Shown: one piece after another, positions 36,034 to 47,482 of the stretch
How the letters are laid out: each line of letters opens with the position of its first letter
How positions within the stretch are numbered: position 1 is the first letter of the stretch
Assembly (NCBI GenBank): GCA_029339195.1
Contig: JAPTJF010000033.1
Location: forward strand, 1-64,000
Reading direction: 5' to 3'
Length of the DNA stretch: 64,000 nucleotides
Source: Micractinium sp. NFX-FRZ
Taxonomy: Eukaryota > Chlorophyta > Trebouxiophyceae > Chlorellales > Chlorellaceae
Program-made: the position numbers and the translations under genes
Notes under the pieces: generated by a model
Databases searched by the model: none
Seen by the model: only the letters and a program-made list of their open reading frames with translations
What the model was told of the DNA's origin: nothing

Positions 36034-39000
36034 CTTGCTGCGGCCGCTGTTCCTGCTGCTGTTCTTGCTGCGGCCGCTGTTCCTGCTGCTGGCTGTCCCC
36101 CGCCCCTGCGCCTGTGCCGCTGCCTTTGGCGCCCCCCGGCTGCAGCTGGCGCGCCTCGCTGACGCGGGAGGCCATGTAGCGCTTGCGGTGCAGCAGCGCC
36201 TGCGCCTGCTCCTTCAGCCCCTCCACCTCCTTTGTGAGCCGGTCGGCTGCACGAGCAGAGGTGGGGGCAGCACATCAAACACCAAGTAGTGAGACAGGCA
36301 AGGCCAGGGGGCCAGCTGCAGAGGAGCAAGTCTGCCTGGAGAGAACGACCCAAGGCAGCGCAACAAATGTGTGCGCATGCAGCGACTGCCAACCACGGCT
36401 TCTGATCATGATGAAAGTGCAAGTAAAGCAGTCCTAACGCAGATGTAAGAAAGGCGGTCCGGTCCGCCTATCCTTAACACAAGGCACAGGCCGCCCAGCG
36501 CACCCGACCCGCCGCCAGGAAGCGGTGGCAGCTCCGCCGCCGCCGCCAGCTCAGCGTCCAGGTCAGCCTGCAGCGCCGCCTTGAGGGCCAGCGTGCGCTC
36601 CGCCACGTGCTGCTCCTTGAGCGTGCGCACCAGCTGGATCTACAGGGAGGGCGGAGGGGCGCTGGTGTGTTGTGTTCGAATGCATTCTGGGGCGGCGCAC
36701 CCAGGCCCGGTAGCCCAACCCCTTTTTTCCACTCTGTAGTGTTCGTCAAGCAGTAATCCGTCTGTGGTGCTCAATAATCCACTCCGGCCCCTCACCCTGC
36801 TGCTTCACGATCTCCAGCTCGGCTGTGAACTGTGCCCAGGACCACAGCGTGCACACCTTGGCTTTGTACAAGTTGAGACTTGTACCTCTCAGACGTGTAC
36901 CCCTCAGACTTGTACCTCTGGCCCCCCCCCCACCTGCTGCTTCACGCTCTCCAGCTTGGCCTCCACAGCATCCAGGCTCAGGGAGGAGAAGAGGTGCGCC
37001 TCCGGCCCCGCAGCCTTGGCCAGCCGCCGCTGGTGCTCCTGCAAGGCACGCCCCACTGCTGCGGCCACAATGTGCAGCTGCGGAGCACCGGGCGGGCAGA
37101 AAAAGGGAGGGAGGGGATGGGAGGAAGTGAGGGCGTGGGCGAGGGAGAGAGGAAGCGATTGAAGTGGCAGAAGGCAGCCGGGGCAGGAGAGATGGTACTG
37201 CAGCAGCGGCCTCGCGGCCATGCGAGTGGGGGCAAAATTGGTTAATGCCGGGCTCACCAGCATGCTCCAGCAATGCAAGTGCATGCAGCTCAGCACAGCA
37301 CCCCACCATCTCTACAGTAACAACCCGCTCACTACCAGCTTCCCCGGACCTGCATTCACCGCCGGCGGCGCATCCTGGCCGTGCCCCGGACCACTTTCCA
37401 CCCAAAGCACCACCCTATATAATCATACTCACGTGTACCTCCACCACAGAAGGCACATACTCGGCTTCCTCTCAGCTTGACTGCGCATCCCCTTCACCCC
37501 CCAAACACGCAAGAAGCCCACACCCATTCACCTGCACCAGCGTCGCTTCCACCGCAGGCGGCACGTCTTTGTAGTACCCCAGCCCGCTGCCCCCCGTCTT
37601 GAACACGTAGCCCTTCACCCGCCCCTGCCAGCCGCCTGCAGCCACAAAGTCCCGTCCCTCGTGCACCGCCGCCAGCACCGCTGCCAGCTCAGCGCCGCCC
37701 GCCGGCTGCTGCTGCGCCGCCTCGCCCGCCTGCTCCTTGCCGCTCGTCGGGTGCGCTTGCTGCCCTGGCTGGCCCGCTGCAGCAGGCTGCTCCTGGCCTG
37801 CTGCCGCTGCTGCTGTCGCCTCCTGCTGCTGTTGCGCTGCCACCGCTGCCACTGCTGCCGCTGCTGCCGCCGCCTCTCCAGCCCCAATCTCCACCACCTC
37901 CACATCCGCCGCCCCCGAAACTCCAGCCGCCGCCGCCGCAGCAGCCGCCGCCTTCTGCGCCTCCTCCTTCGTCCGCGCCGCCTCTGCCGCCTTCCTCTCA
38001 GCTTCCTCCACAATCACCTTGCTGAAAATCGCCACGTGCTGGGCCTGAAGCGTCTTGCGCCTGCAGGCAAGCAAGCAGCGATGCAGCCTGGGGGCTCAGC
38101 GGGGCAGCGGGAGGCACCTGGGGACAGGCAACCTGATTCTGCATGGTACCCCGGCCCTGCTTGCTCTGACAAGGCCAAGCTCATTTCTACCCTGGTCTAG
38201 TTCTCACCCTCCTCCCCCAACCTCTGTCGCCATTCTCGCTCGCATCCTCCTCCCCCACCCCCTGTCGCCATTCTTGCCCTCATCCCTCGCCCTTACCATT
38301 GTTGCCCTCATCCCTAAGCCCCAGCCCCTCTCACCTGAAGTCGGGCAGCAGCTTGAGCAGGTCCCACAGCACCCGCACCGCGCTGTTCACCACAGCCGCC
38401 TCGGCCGAGGACACTCTGCCGCCGCCACCACTGCTGCCTGCAACCCCTTCTGCGCTGCCACTGCCACTGCTGCCGCCTGCCGCACCACCACCACCACCAC
38501 CGCCAGTGGCAGCGGCAGCGGCAGCGGCGTCCCATGAATGCTGCTCGCGTGCCAGCCGGCGGCAGGCTGCTGCTGAGTGCTGCTCTGAGACCTGCTCAAT
38601 GAATCAATCAAACATGAAAGAATCTATGAGTGAATGAAACGTTGAGATGCGAGCGTTGAAGCATCACAAAGCGAGATCAGAGCAGCTTACGTAGCGATCT
38701 AGCACTGTCAGCTCCCCATGGAGCTGCTTCTCCACGTCATCCAGAGCTGCCGTCACGCGCTTGCCCAGCATGGCCTTCACTGCAAGCGGGGCACAGCAGT
38801 AGCGGAGAGGAAGGAGACACGCGGAGTTGAAAGCGATTTCCAGGGGAGGAGCAAGGAGGATGGCAGCCAACACGCGTTTGCCCAGCATGGCCTTCACAGC
38901 AAGCGGGGCAGAGTAGTCGGGAGTCGAGGGCACAGGGAGTTGGAAGGAAACGGAAGGACATCCACCCGCTGCTGCCCCTCCTGCTGCTCCTACCCTCCAG

Positions 39001-42000
39001 CCCCGTCCTCACCCCACCCTATGCCCACCACCCACCGTTGCCCTCCTGCGCCTCCAGCTCCTGCTGCTCCAGCTCCTGAGCTTCCCGGTAGCTTCCCTCC
39101 AGCGCCGACAGCCAGTGGGCGGCGTGGGAGGTGACGCCCCACCCAGCAAACCCGCGCCTGCGGGGAGGGGAGGCGAGGAAGGCATGGCAGGCAGGCAGTC
39201 GGGCAGACAGGTGAGCACGGGGCAGCAAGCAGCAGGCGGGGCGGCAGGCATGATATGCTGGCAAAGGCCAGGCAGGAGGGGCAGGAGGCGCAGCAGCTCC
39301 CGCGCAGCGCAGGCGGCAGGCTTGCACGGAGACCTGCACCGTGGGGCACCCTTTCCTTCCCTCACTCACTCTGTGGCCTCGGCATGGTGCAGCGTGAAGG
39401 CTTGGCGCGCCGAGCCCGCCTGCTGCTGCAGCTGGTCCAGCCGCTGCTGCGCCGAAGTCAGCTCCATGTGCGCCTGGGCACGCAGGTACGACATCTTCTC
39501 CTGCACAGCACAGCACAGCGCAGCACGGCACGGCACAGCACAGCAGGGCGTGAGTGGGTGCGCAGCCGGCAGGTACAGCAGCTTCTCCTGCACAGCATTG
39601 CACAGCACAGCACAGCACAGCAGGGTGTGAGTGGGTGCGCAGCCGGCAGGTGTAGCAATTTCTCCTGCACAGCACAGCACAGCGTAGCACAGCGTAGCAC
39701 AGCAAGGCGTGAGCGGGTGCGCAGCCAGGTGTAGCAACTTCTACGGCATGCAATGGAAGAGGGGAGGAGGGGCAGCGTGTTGAAGTGGGAGGTGGTGGGT
39801 GGCTAGGAGGACAGAGCGGGGTTTTGGTGCCTTGAGTGGGAAGGACACACCGTGCCATGCTTTCATCGGTTTTTAAAGCGGGCAGGGGTACACTCCCACC
39901 CACCTGTGCATCCACATCCATCTTGCCCGCCTCCTCCTGCTGCCCTGCAGCCCCGTACAGCTTGCTGAGCTGGCTGGCTGTGTTGATCTGAACCCGCTTC
40001 CTGCAGGGGGCAACGCCAGTCATGGGCAGCATGTGTGGGCGGTCAACACGCAGGCAGGCGAGCCACAGAGCGAGCACAGCAGGCCTTGGCTCAGCAGTGA
40101 TAGCAGCGGGTGATGATGCAGCCGAGCGCAAGGCTGGCAGCCCCGTGAACCAAGACGGGATGGGCACCCACCAGGCGTTGACGGTGGAGGTGCCTCCCTC
40201 GATGTCGGGCATGCTTTTCAGTGAAGCCATGCTCACATCCAGGGCTGCGCAGGATGGCCGGGCATGAGGAAGGAAGGAAAGGGTTTTGGGGGAGAGGCCC
40301 GGGGGTGGCATGGCAGACGAAAGCAGTGCAGGCAGTGGAAGATCAGCGACAGCAGCCGGCAGCGGAGAGTCCTGGTGGGAAGGAGGCAGGCGCAGCACAG
40401 CATGCCGGCAGGCCACATCTGTATCTAGCAGCCGCCTCGACCTCAAAACCTCCCCAGGCGTCCCTCCAGACCCAGCGCAGAGCCCTGCAGTGCCCAGCCC
40501 TGCCCTAATGCATAAACCAGCTTCACATCCACAAGAGCAAAGCACCTCGCACCCTCTAGTCCCCACAATGCCCTGATTACCCAACAGCAGTCCTTCCTCA
40601 CCGCCCCTTCATATCTACCCACACCCCCCAGACCCACCCACCCGCAATGCCCTTCTCTGCCACCCGGAAGCTCTGCTCCAGCAGGTGCACCGCCTGCGCC
40701 GCCAGCGCCTCCCGTCCCATCGCATCATACCCTCCCCGGCTCTTGCGCGCGCGCTTGGCGGGCCGCGGGCTGCCGGCCGTGCCCTCATCCTCCTCGCGCT
40801 GCCCTGCTGCTGCCGCCGCTGCCGCCGCCGCCGCCGGGGAGCTGGGGTGCTTGTCGCGCCCGTGCCCGCCCGTCTCCCCGCCCTTGGCCTGGCCGCCGCT
40901 GCCGGCGGGCGGCTCCTTGGCATCTGCCGCCTTGGCTACCAGCCGCATGGCCAGGGTGTTGAGGTGCGCGCACAGGCTGCGCTCTGCTTCCTGCAGAGGC
41001 GAGGGAGGTGAGGAGGCACGGGGCGGGCAGGGTGAAGCGAGTGGAGCAGCGGCCGACACACAGCAAAGCAGGAGAGCGCGGCGCACTGCTTGGTGCCAAG
41101 CGGCCAGGCATCCATGCTTCGCAGGTCGTGTTGGGAAGTGTACCCACCGGTTGCTGCCTGCATGCTGCTCACCCGCCCCGCTTGAGAGCATGCAGTGTGC
41201 ATCAAGCATACAATGTGACATGACCAAAGCTACCTGCAGGTCGTGCTGTGCTGTGTCCACCAGGCGCTGCATGATCTCCTCCATCGACAGCGTGGCGCCA
41301 GACACGCCGATCTGCCCCTCAGCCTGCATCTCCTTCCACACCTTGGTCAGCTGCGGGCGGGGAAGCCGCGGGGCGACAGGGCGTCGGGGCGGGGCAGATG
41401 GCAGGGAGGGGGGCAGATTGTGGAGGGAAGGACCAGAAAGGAGGCCTGGTGGCGCCAGCAGGAGGTGAGGAAGAGATTCCCAGCGAGGGGACAGGCAGGA
41501 TGCGAGGGGGAGCAGCGCAGCAGCCCCTGGGGAGGCGAGCAGGCACAAATGCCTGGGCTTCATCCCGCACGCTGACGTTGTGCAGCCTCTTCCTCTAAGC
41601 CACGCCCGCACCACACGCCACCTCCTCCCTCCCTCCCTCCCTGCCTCCCTCCCCACCTGCGGGTGCACGCACGCCAGGCGCAGCTGCGTCACGTTCTCCA
41701 CCGCCGCCGTCTCCAGCTTCTCCCCCTGCTTGGCCCGCCGCCGCTTGCGCACGCGCGCCGCCACCGCCGGCGACCTGCCCTTGCCGCCGCTGGCCTTGCC
41801 GGCGCTGGGCCTGCCGCCTGTGCTGCTTGCACGCGCGCGAGAGCTGCGGCGGGGCCTGGAGGGTGAGGCCCAATCCCCATCGCCATTCTCAGCACCCTCA
41901 GCGTCTGCCCCCTCTCCTCCGCCTCCATTGCCAGTAAGATCCACTACCTCGCCCTCACCCCGGCCGCCCTGCTCCTCCTCCTCCTGCTCCTCCTCCTCCT

Positions 42001-45000
42001 CTTCATAGTCCGAGCCGTACTCCTGGATGCGCCGGAAGGTGCGCAGCTCCTCGCGCGCCTCCCGTGTCTTTTCCACCACCTGGGGGTGGCGGGGGTGGTG
42101 GGGGGTGGGGTGGGGGGGAGGGGGCGAGACAGAGGGAGAGGTGAAAGATGTGGCAGCCGGCGGAAGCTCAGCGGATCGTCACAAGCCTCCGCTCATCTTC
42201 TGCAACGCCTGACGCAGGCAGGGCAGGGAGGGGGTCGTGTGCGAGGTGAAAGATGTGGCAGTGGATGTTGCAGGAGGGGATGGTGGGATGGTAGCGAGGG
42301 TGGAGAAGGTTGCCAAGCTGGGCACGGCGGGTCGTCCCACAGGCTCGCAGCTAGGCAGCAGTGATGGCCTGCCATTTCAACCTCACTAGTCCGCCCCCAT
42401 CTACCTTCCCAGCCTCGCCCCCAGGCGCAGCCCACCTGCTTGCAGAAGGCAACCCACCTGCAACCCGGAAACCTGCAACCGGCAACCCAACCTGCAAACC
42501 CCCGGAAACCTGCAACCGGCAACCCACCAAAAAACCGGAAACCTGCAACCGGCAACCCAAACCCCCGGCGGCCCACCCACCTGCTCGTAGAAGGCTCGCT
42601 CCCCGGGCTGGAAGTGCAGCCAGGTGGGGCGCAGGGAGCGGGGGGGCAGGTGGAACTCCTGCAGCCCGGCGGGGGGCAGTGGCAGTTCAGCATTCAGTAC
42701 GAGTGGGTGTAGTGTGCAGCAGGCCTCTGCGCTTGTTGGCCGCACGGGGGGGGAGGTGCAGGCCACACATAAGAGCAGAGCAACCCAGAACACACACAGC
42801 CCATGGCCTCCCACCTGCGCCACCACCCCCTTTGTGTTGCGCCACATCAGCGGGCGCAGCGCACGCCCCAGCAGCTCCCAGGCCTGGCGTGCTGCCAGCC
42901 TGCCGCCCGCGGTGATGGGCTCTGCCACCAGCCGCCGCCACGCCGCTGCGTCTGCAGGGAGGAGTGTGTGGGGGGTGGATGGGTCGCTGGTTTGGGTGCC
43001 AGGTTAGGCAGCGGCACCGGCAGCGCAGCCTGCCCCTGCCCGTCCCTGCTTGCACCGTGCGTTTATGATGACTGGATATGCTGCCAGCACCTGCCTGCTT
43101 GTTTGCTGCACCTGTTCCCAGCACCACGCAACGCCCGGCCCCGCCGCCTGAACGGCCTGCCGGCTCCCAGCCCTGCTCCCCACCCCCCATTCCCTCTCCG
43201 CCCCCGGCCCACCTCCCAGCGGCTGGTGCTGCAGGGTGTGCAGCAGTGCGTGTATGTCTGTCAGCTCGTTCCTGTGGGCCCCCATGGGGGTGCCTGCACT
43301 TGGAAATGAGAGGAGGAGGAGGTGGAAGCGACAGGGGAGGTGCATGGGTCACTTGGGGAGGTGTGTGTCAGCTCGTTCTTGTGGCCCCCTTCGGGGCGCC
43401 TGCAACTCGTGAGGCAACATGGGAGCAGATTGTTGCTGATGAACAGCGAGGGGGGCGCCAACAATTCGTGAGGCAACAAGGGAGTAGATTGTCGGGGGCG
43501 AACAGCGAGGGCTGAAACGACATTGAAGCCACGGGCAACCCGGGAATGGCAGCCGCCCTGCCACCCTGCCCCAACCCAGAAGGTTGCCACAGCATGGCTG
43601 TGCAGCGCCCATTTTTTCCCGAGGCCCCCACACCCTAGCCATGAAGCATCCACCCTCACTGCCTTGCTCAGCCGTGCTCCGCCGTCCCCACCTGTCACAC
43701 ACCAACGGTGCACGACTGCGACGACACCGGCATAACGGTTTAAAACCCCTTATCCTATGTGCCCACCTGTCACACACCAGCGGTGCACGACGTGCATCCG
43801 CTCGCACATGGTACCCGCGGCCGACAGGGGCCCCACCATCTGGGCCTCATCGATGACCAGGCGCCACCAGTGCACCTGCACATAGGTGGAAGGAGGGGCA
43901 GCGCAGCGGGCAGATCAGGATGGGGATGGAACGTGAGAGCATGGCGAGGCTCTGCGCGGAACTCTGGCAAGCAGGGAGGGGCGATGGTGGTTCGACTAGC
44001 TCTACCAAACACACACTTCAGGTCCACCCATTGTGAGGAGCAGCATTGGTGCAACCTACAAACAGAACAGCTTGGTGCAAGACTGCACAGCAGGCACATG
44101 CATCACTGCACGGTCGTCTTGCCTGTAGGAGCGGGCAGTGCGGCACGGCGTACTTCTTGGGGCGGCGGAAGGTGCGGGAGTTGGGCACAAAGTTGACCTG
44201 CAGGGGCGCAGAGGCGGGGCGGCAGGCGAGAGGTGTAGGGAGGTCTGGGAGGTGGGCCGGCACAGGCGCACATGTCCAAGCTTGCCTCTGTCAGTGTCAC
44301 CAAAGGTGCTGGCCGATCAGCCTCTCGCAGCTCCCATCGACACCACGGCACCCCACCCAGCGCTCACCTCAGCCCGCAGCACATCGAAGCTGGTGAGCAC
44401 GACGTCTGCCGCCACTAGGCGGCGAATTGCTGATGCCGCCTCCGCCTCCGCATCAAAGCTGGCCTCCACCTGCAGGGCACTTGACATTCATATCAGGCAA
44501 GCTGCACACAAAAAGCTTTGTACCCCGTCGCGCCCGCTCCCTAGTTCCTGCTGTTCCTTCATTACTGCTCCACGCCCTGCTTCCCTCCCTCTCCCTCTCC
44601 CTCTTCCCCGGCCAGCAACCATGCATACAGTGTTATGTCACGGCACTTCCTCGGCCCCTCCCATGAGCCCCATCCCCCACCAACCTCTTCCCCGGCCAGC
44701 ACCCATGCACACAGCTCCCTCTCCAGCCACACCCGCCCCCCTTCCCCGTCCCGCCCCCGTCCCCCTGCCTCGCCTCTTCCCCGGCCAGCAGCCGCGCATA
44801 CAGCTCCATCTCTCGCTGCGCCGGCTTCTGCCGCTTCTGAGGCGGCGCCAGCCCCGCCACCGCACCCTGCAGCCCCCTCAGCCCATCATACACCTCCACC
44901 ACCAGGGCGCCGTGGGCGTGGTTTGCCAGCTCAGCCTGCCACTGCTGCAGCAGCGCGGGCGGGCAGACAACCAAGGTGGCACCCTGTGGGGGCGAGCCAT

Positions 45001-47280
45001 TGCTGTTCCCAATGCCAGCATGCTGCCTGCCAGCCAAGGCTGCTGCCTGGCTGGCGGCAGCCCGAGGCCCCCGGGGGCTGCTGCCCGGTGCCGCTGCCGC
45101 ACCGCCTGCTCCTGCCACTGGAGACGCTGCCACCTCGGCCTCCCCAACCTCGCTGCCTGGCTGCTCCTGGCTGCCGCTGGGCACCACCTCTGCCCCTGGC
45201 CCTTGGCTGGCGGCCTGCTGATGCTGCTGGTGGTGCTGCTGCAGGCCCTGTGGCGGCGGGTTGGCGAGGAACAAAGCCAGCATCTCGACTGTCTTGCCTG
45301 CAGACAAGGATGGGTGAAGGGACGGCGGGGCGGGTGGAGGTGGGTGAGGTGTGGCGGGCAGTACAGGACGGTTGGTGCATGCAGCGGGAGGGGTGGGTAG
45401 GCCAGTACAGGTGACGGAGCGCAGGCCAAAGCAGAGCAGATGCAGGCGGGCAGCGGGGAGCAGGCGGGCAGCGGGGAGCACGGGGGCCAGACCATCAGAG
45501 CAGCAGGGCAGCTCGGAGCAGAGGGGCCGCATGGGTGGAGGCGCCCCAGCCAGCGGATGGGCACGCCCTGCCATTCACAGGGCTCCATCCAGCCAGTGGG
45601 CTTAGGGGCGCACTAACCCACCATCCACCCATCCCTCCACACCCCCAACCAACACCCGTCGGATAGCTAAGGCTCACCTAGGCCCATCTCATCGCACAGA
45701 AGCCCGCCGGGCACCTCTGGCAGCGGCGGCGTCACAGGCTGGCGCCGCAGGCAGCCCGACAGCGGGTCGTAGTACGCCCGCAGGCCCGAGGGCAGCACCA
45801 GCGGCGGCCACCGCAGGCTGCTGCTGGGCAGCACCGCCTTGCAGCTGTGCACATCAGGCACCGCCGCCGCCGCTCCTTCCGCCACCGCCGCGGGCTCGCC
45901 CTTGCTGTTGCCAGCTGTCGCGGCCGCTGTGCCCGCTAAGCCCTGGCTGCTGCCGCTGCCGCCGCCACCGCCCAGCGACTCCCGCCACAGGAGCCAGGCC
46001 AGGCAGCGGCGCTGGTAGCGGAAGAGCGTGCAGGCCAGCCCAGGGGGTTCTGCTGCCTCCAGCTGCCAGTCTGACGGCAGTACCATTCCAAAGATGCGGT
46101 CACGCACATTGCCGCCTTCATCACCAACCCAACCAATGGCATGTGCTGCCGCCGTGTGTTCCTGCTCCTGCTGAACTGCCTCTATGCTTTCGTCCTCCGC
46201 CGCTGACAACCCCTGCTGTACCGCCGCCTGCCAGCACCACCCAGCGCGCAGGGCGTCGGCAAAGGGGAGGCCGCTGCCGCCGCCCTGGCCGCCCTCCTCC
46301 TGCTCCTCCTCCTCTATGCTGTGCAGCGCCTCCCACAGCTCGTTGAAATGCTCCATCAACTCCGCCACGTGCGCACCGCCCTGCAGGCAGCGTGCAGGGA
46401 AGGGGCGCAACGCAACGCAACGAGGGTCGGGCCGTGAGAGAAGGTGGCAAGCATACGGTGAGGCGCCAAAGGGGATGCTGCCACCGCTGACAAATGCTGT
46501 GCCAGAGGACCCAGGGACTTCCCACCTGCACAAGCAAGAAGCAGTGGTCTGGTCATCGGTACACTTGCCCCCTTCAACCACCCCTCGGCACCCCTCTGCA
46601 CCCACACTGCCCCCCATCCCCCCGTACCTCGTTGCCCTCCACCCCTTCGAAGAGCGGCTCCAGCAGCTCCACTTCAAGCAAGGCGTTCAGTTCCTCCTCA
46701 ACTCCACCGCCTGCCCTCTCCTCCTCCTCATCACTCTCATCAGCCTCCATCGCCTCCTCTAGCTGAACACCCCGCAGGCGGCACTCCACCAGGCCTGCCT
46801 CCTGCAGCGCCGCCAGCGCTGCCGCCACCCCGCGCCGCCCCGTGGGTTTGGAGAACACCGGCGTGCCGCGCCTGACATCCACTAGCTGCACCTCTGCTGG
46901 CTTAGGCTGGAAGTGCAGGCGCAGCTGCTCCGCCGCTGGCGCCTGCCCACGGGGGCCTGCCCGCCTGCAGCACAGAGAGGGTGATAAAGGGTGGGCGGGT
47001 GATGGGGCATCCAGCAGCAGCAGCAGCAGCAGCAGAAGGTTACAAGCAATACAAAGATGGGGAGTACTGCAGAGGGGAGCATCGATACGGAGCGCGTAAG
47101 GCAGAGTGGGCATCGCAACGGCAGAAAGCAAGGAGCAGGCGGCACTCGGTTGGCGGCAGCGGCGGCAGCAGCAGGCGACACTTCCCGACCCCACACGGCG
47201 TTACCCACGCACCGTCGCAGCCCCAGCAGCACCACTGGCTGCACCGCAGGCGCCTCCGCTAGCTCCGAGCTTGCCCCCAT
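33484..47280 (-). CDS. SHPRH: SHPRH-type SNF2 helicase / RING E3 ubiquitin ligase
   Basis: A gene of about 13.8 kb with many short exons on the minus strand. Exon 1 (47213-47280) starts MGASSELAEAPAV. The SNF2 domain has FRYQRRCLAWLLWRE, a Walker A split by an intron (LLCDEMGLG then KTVEML, 45710 and 45300), VVCPPALLQQWQAE, LTSFDVLRAE and WWRLVIDEAQMV (about 43835-43875). DEAQ rather than DEAH is typical of SHPRH. A long helical insertion follows. Next come a RING finger (CPVC at about 35650, CGHAFCKDC and CAVC at 35230-35310) and helicase C (EKALIFSQFPDALK, AVARVHRIGQQR at about 34310-34350). In yeast Rad5 and human SHPRH this architecture polyubiquitinates PCNA in DNA damage tolerance. I saw no PHD finger or H1/H5 domain. 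A polyQ tract precedes the RING. Confidence 0.9.
36792..36826 (-). repeat. Decayed exon-end copy in an SHPRH intron
   Basis: The minus strand reads AELEIVKQQ, parallel to the true exon end AKLESVKQQ at about 36931-36962. The offset is about 138 bases, on the downstream (intron) side. Short echoes of ACTTGTACCTCTCAGAC lie between the two. Confidence 0.75.
38756..38946 (-). repeat. Tandem duplication of an exon start in the SHPRH gene
   Basis: Segment 38756-38833, covering exon start VKAMLGKRV and its acceptor, is repeated with changes at 38873-38946, about 117 bases upstream in the gene. In the intronic copy the acceptor AG has been lost. Confidence 0.85.
39491..39742 (-). repeat. Array of exon-start plus microsatellite units in an SHPRH intron
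   Basis: Three to four copies, 77-87 bp apart, each contain a CTGTG pentamer run, a CAG acceptor and a GAGAAG-like exon start, as read on the minus strand. The copy next to the real exon reads EKMSYLRAQ (starting at 39500). The others read EKLLYLPAAHPLTP and EKLLHLPAAHPLTP. The last copy, at 39728-39742, is a stub. Confidence 0.88.
42430..42575 (-). repeat. GC-rich minisatellite beside an SHPRH donor site
   Basis: Three copies of a unit containing GGAAACCTGCAACCGGCAAC (plus strand), spaced about 38 and 40 bases apart, fill the start of the intron that follows the exon encoding GERAFYEQ. A degraded copy of that exon end and donor is visible at about 42430-42450. Confidence 0.8.
43368..43511 (-). 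repeat. Exon-start copy and 58-bp duplication in an SHPRH intron
   Basis: 43368-43406 copies the exon start that encodes GTPMGAHRNELTD (true copy about 43260-43299, offset about 108). The intron side of this copy is duplicated again, as two units of about 58 bases at 43395-43453 and 43454-43511. Confidence 0.8.
43689..43716 (-). repeat. Copy of SHPRH exon end plus donor
   Basis: Twenty-eight bases matching 43764-43791 except one, covering the exon end VVHRWCVT and its GT donor. The offset is 75 bases, so two closely spaced donor contexts exist. Confidence 0.85.
44599..44810 (-). repeat. Triplicated exon end in the SHPRH gene
   Basis: The exon end encoding MELYARLLAGEE (about 44771-44810) is echoed at about 44684-44722 and 44601-44634. 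Each copy contains CCTCTTCCCCGGCCAGCA on the plus strand, at spacings of about 85 bases. Confidence 0.8.
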
Positions 47281-47482
47281 TTTGTAGCTTGCCCTGCCGC
47301 AACTCAGCGGCGCTCAGCTGCTCTAACTAGCATTGGACGGTGATGCGGGATGCAGTGGGGCAGCTCAGCGCGCCGGAAGTAAAGCGACAGGACGGCGCAG
47401 CAGGCGGCAGCAGTGCCAGCCGAGCAAGGAGTTTGAGAAGCAACGGGTTCCACATCTCCATATCCATCGGAAGGTTGCAGCA
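47281..47482. promoter_or_regulatory. Very short divergent promoter region (SHPRH / SANT protein)
   Basis: Only about 200 bases (or about 60 if translation starts at the ATG at 47344) separate two divergent start codons. A shared promoter is likely, and the 5' UTRs must be short. Confidence 0.45.

Noticed and set aside
39491..39742. Regularly spaced direct repeats resembling a CRISPR array
   Set aside because: The units include an exon start and a microsatellite, the genome is eukaryotic, and there are no cas genes.
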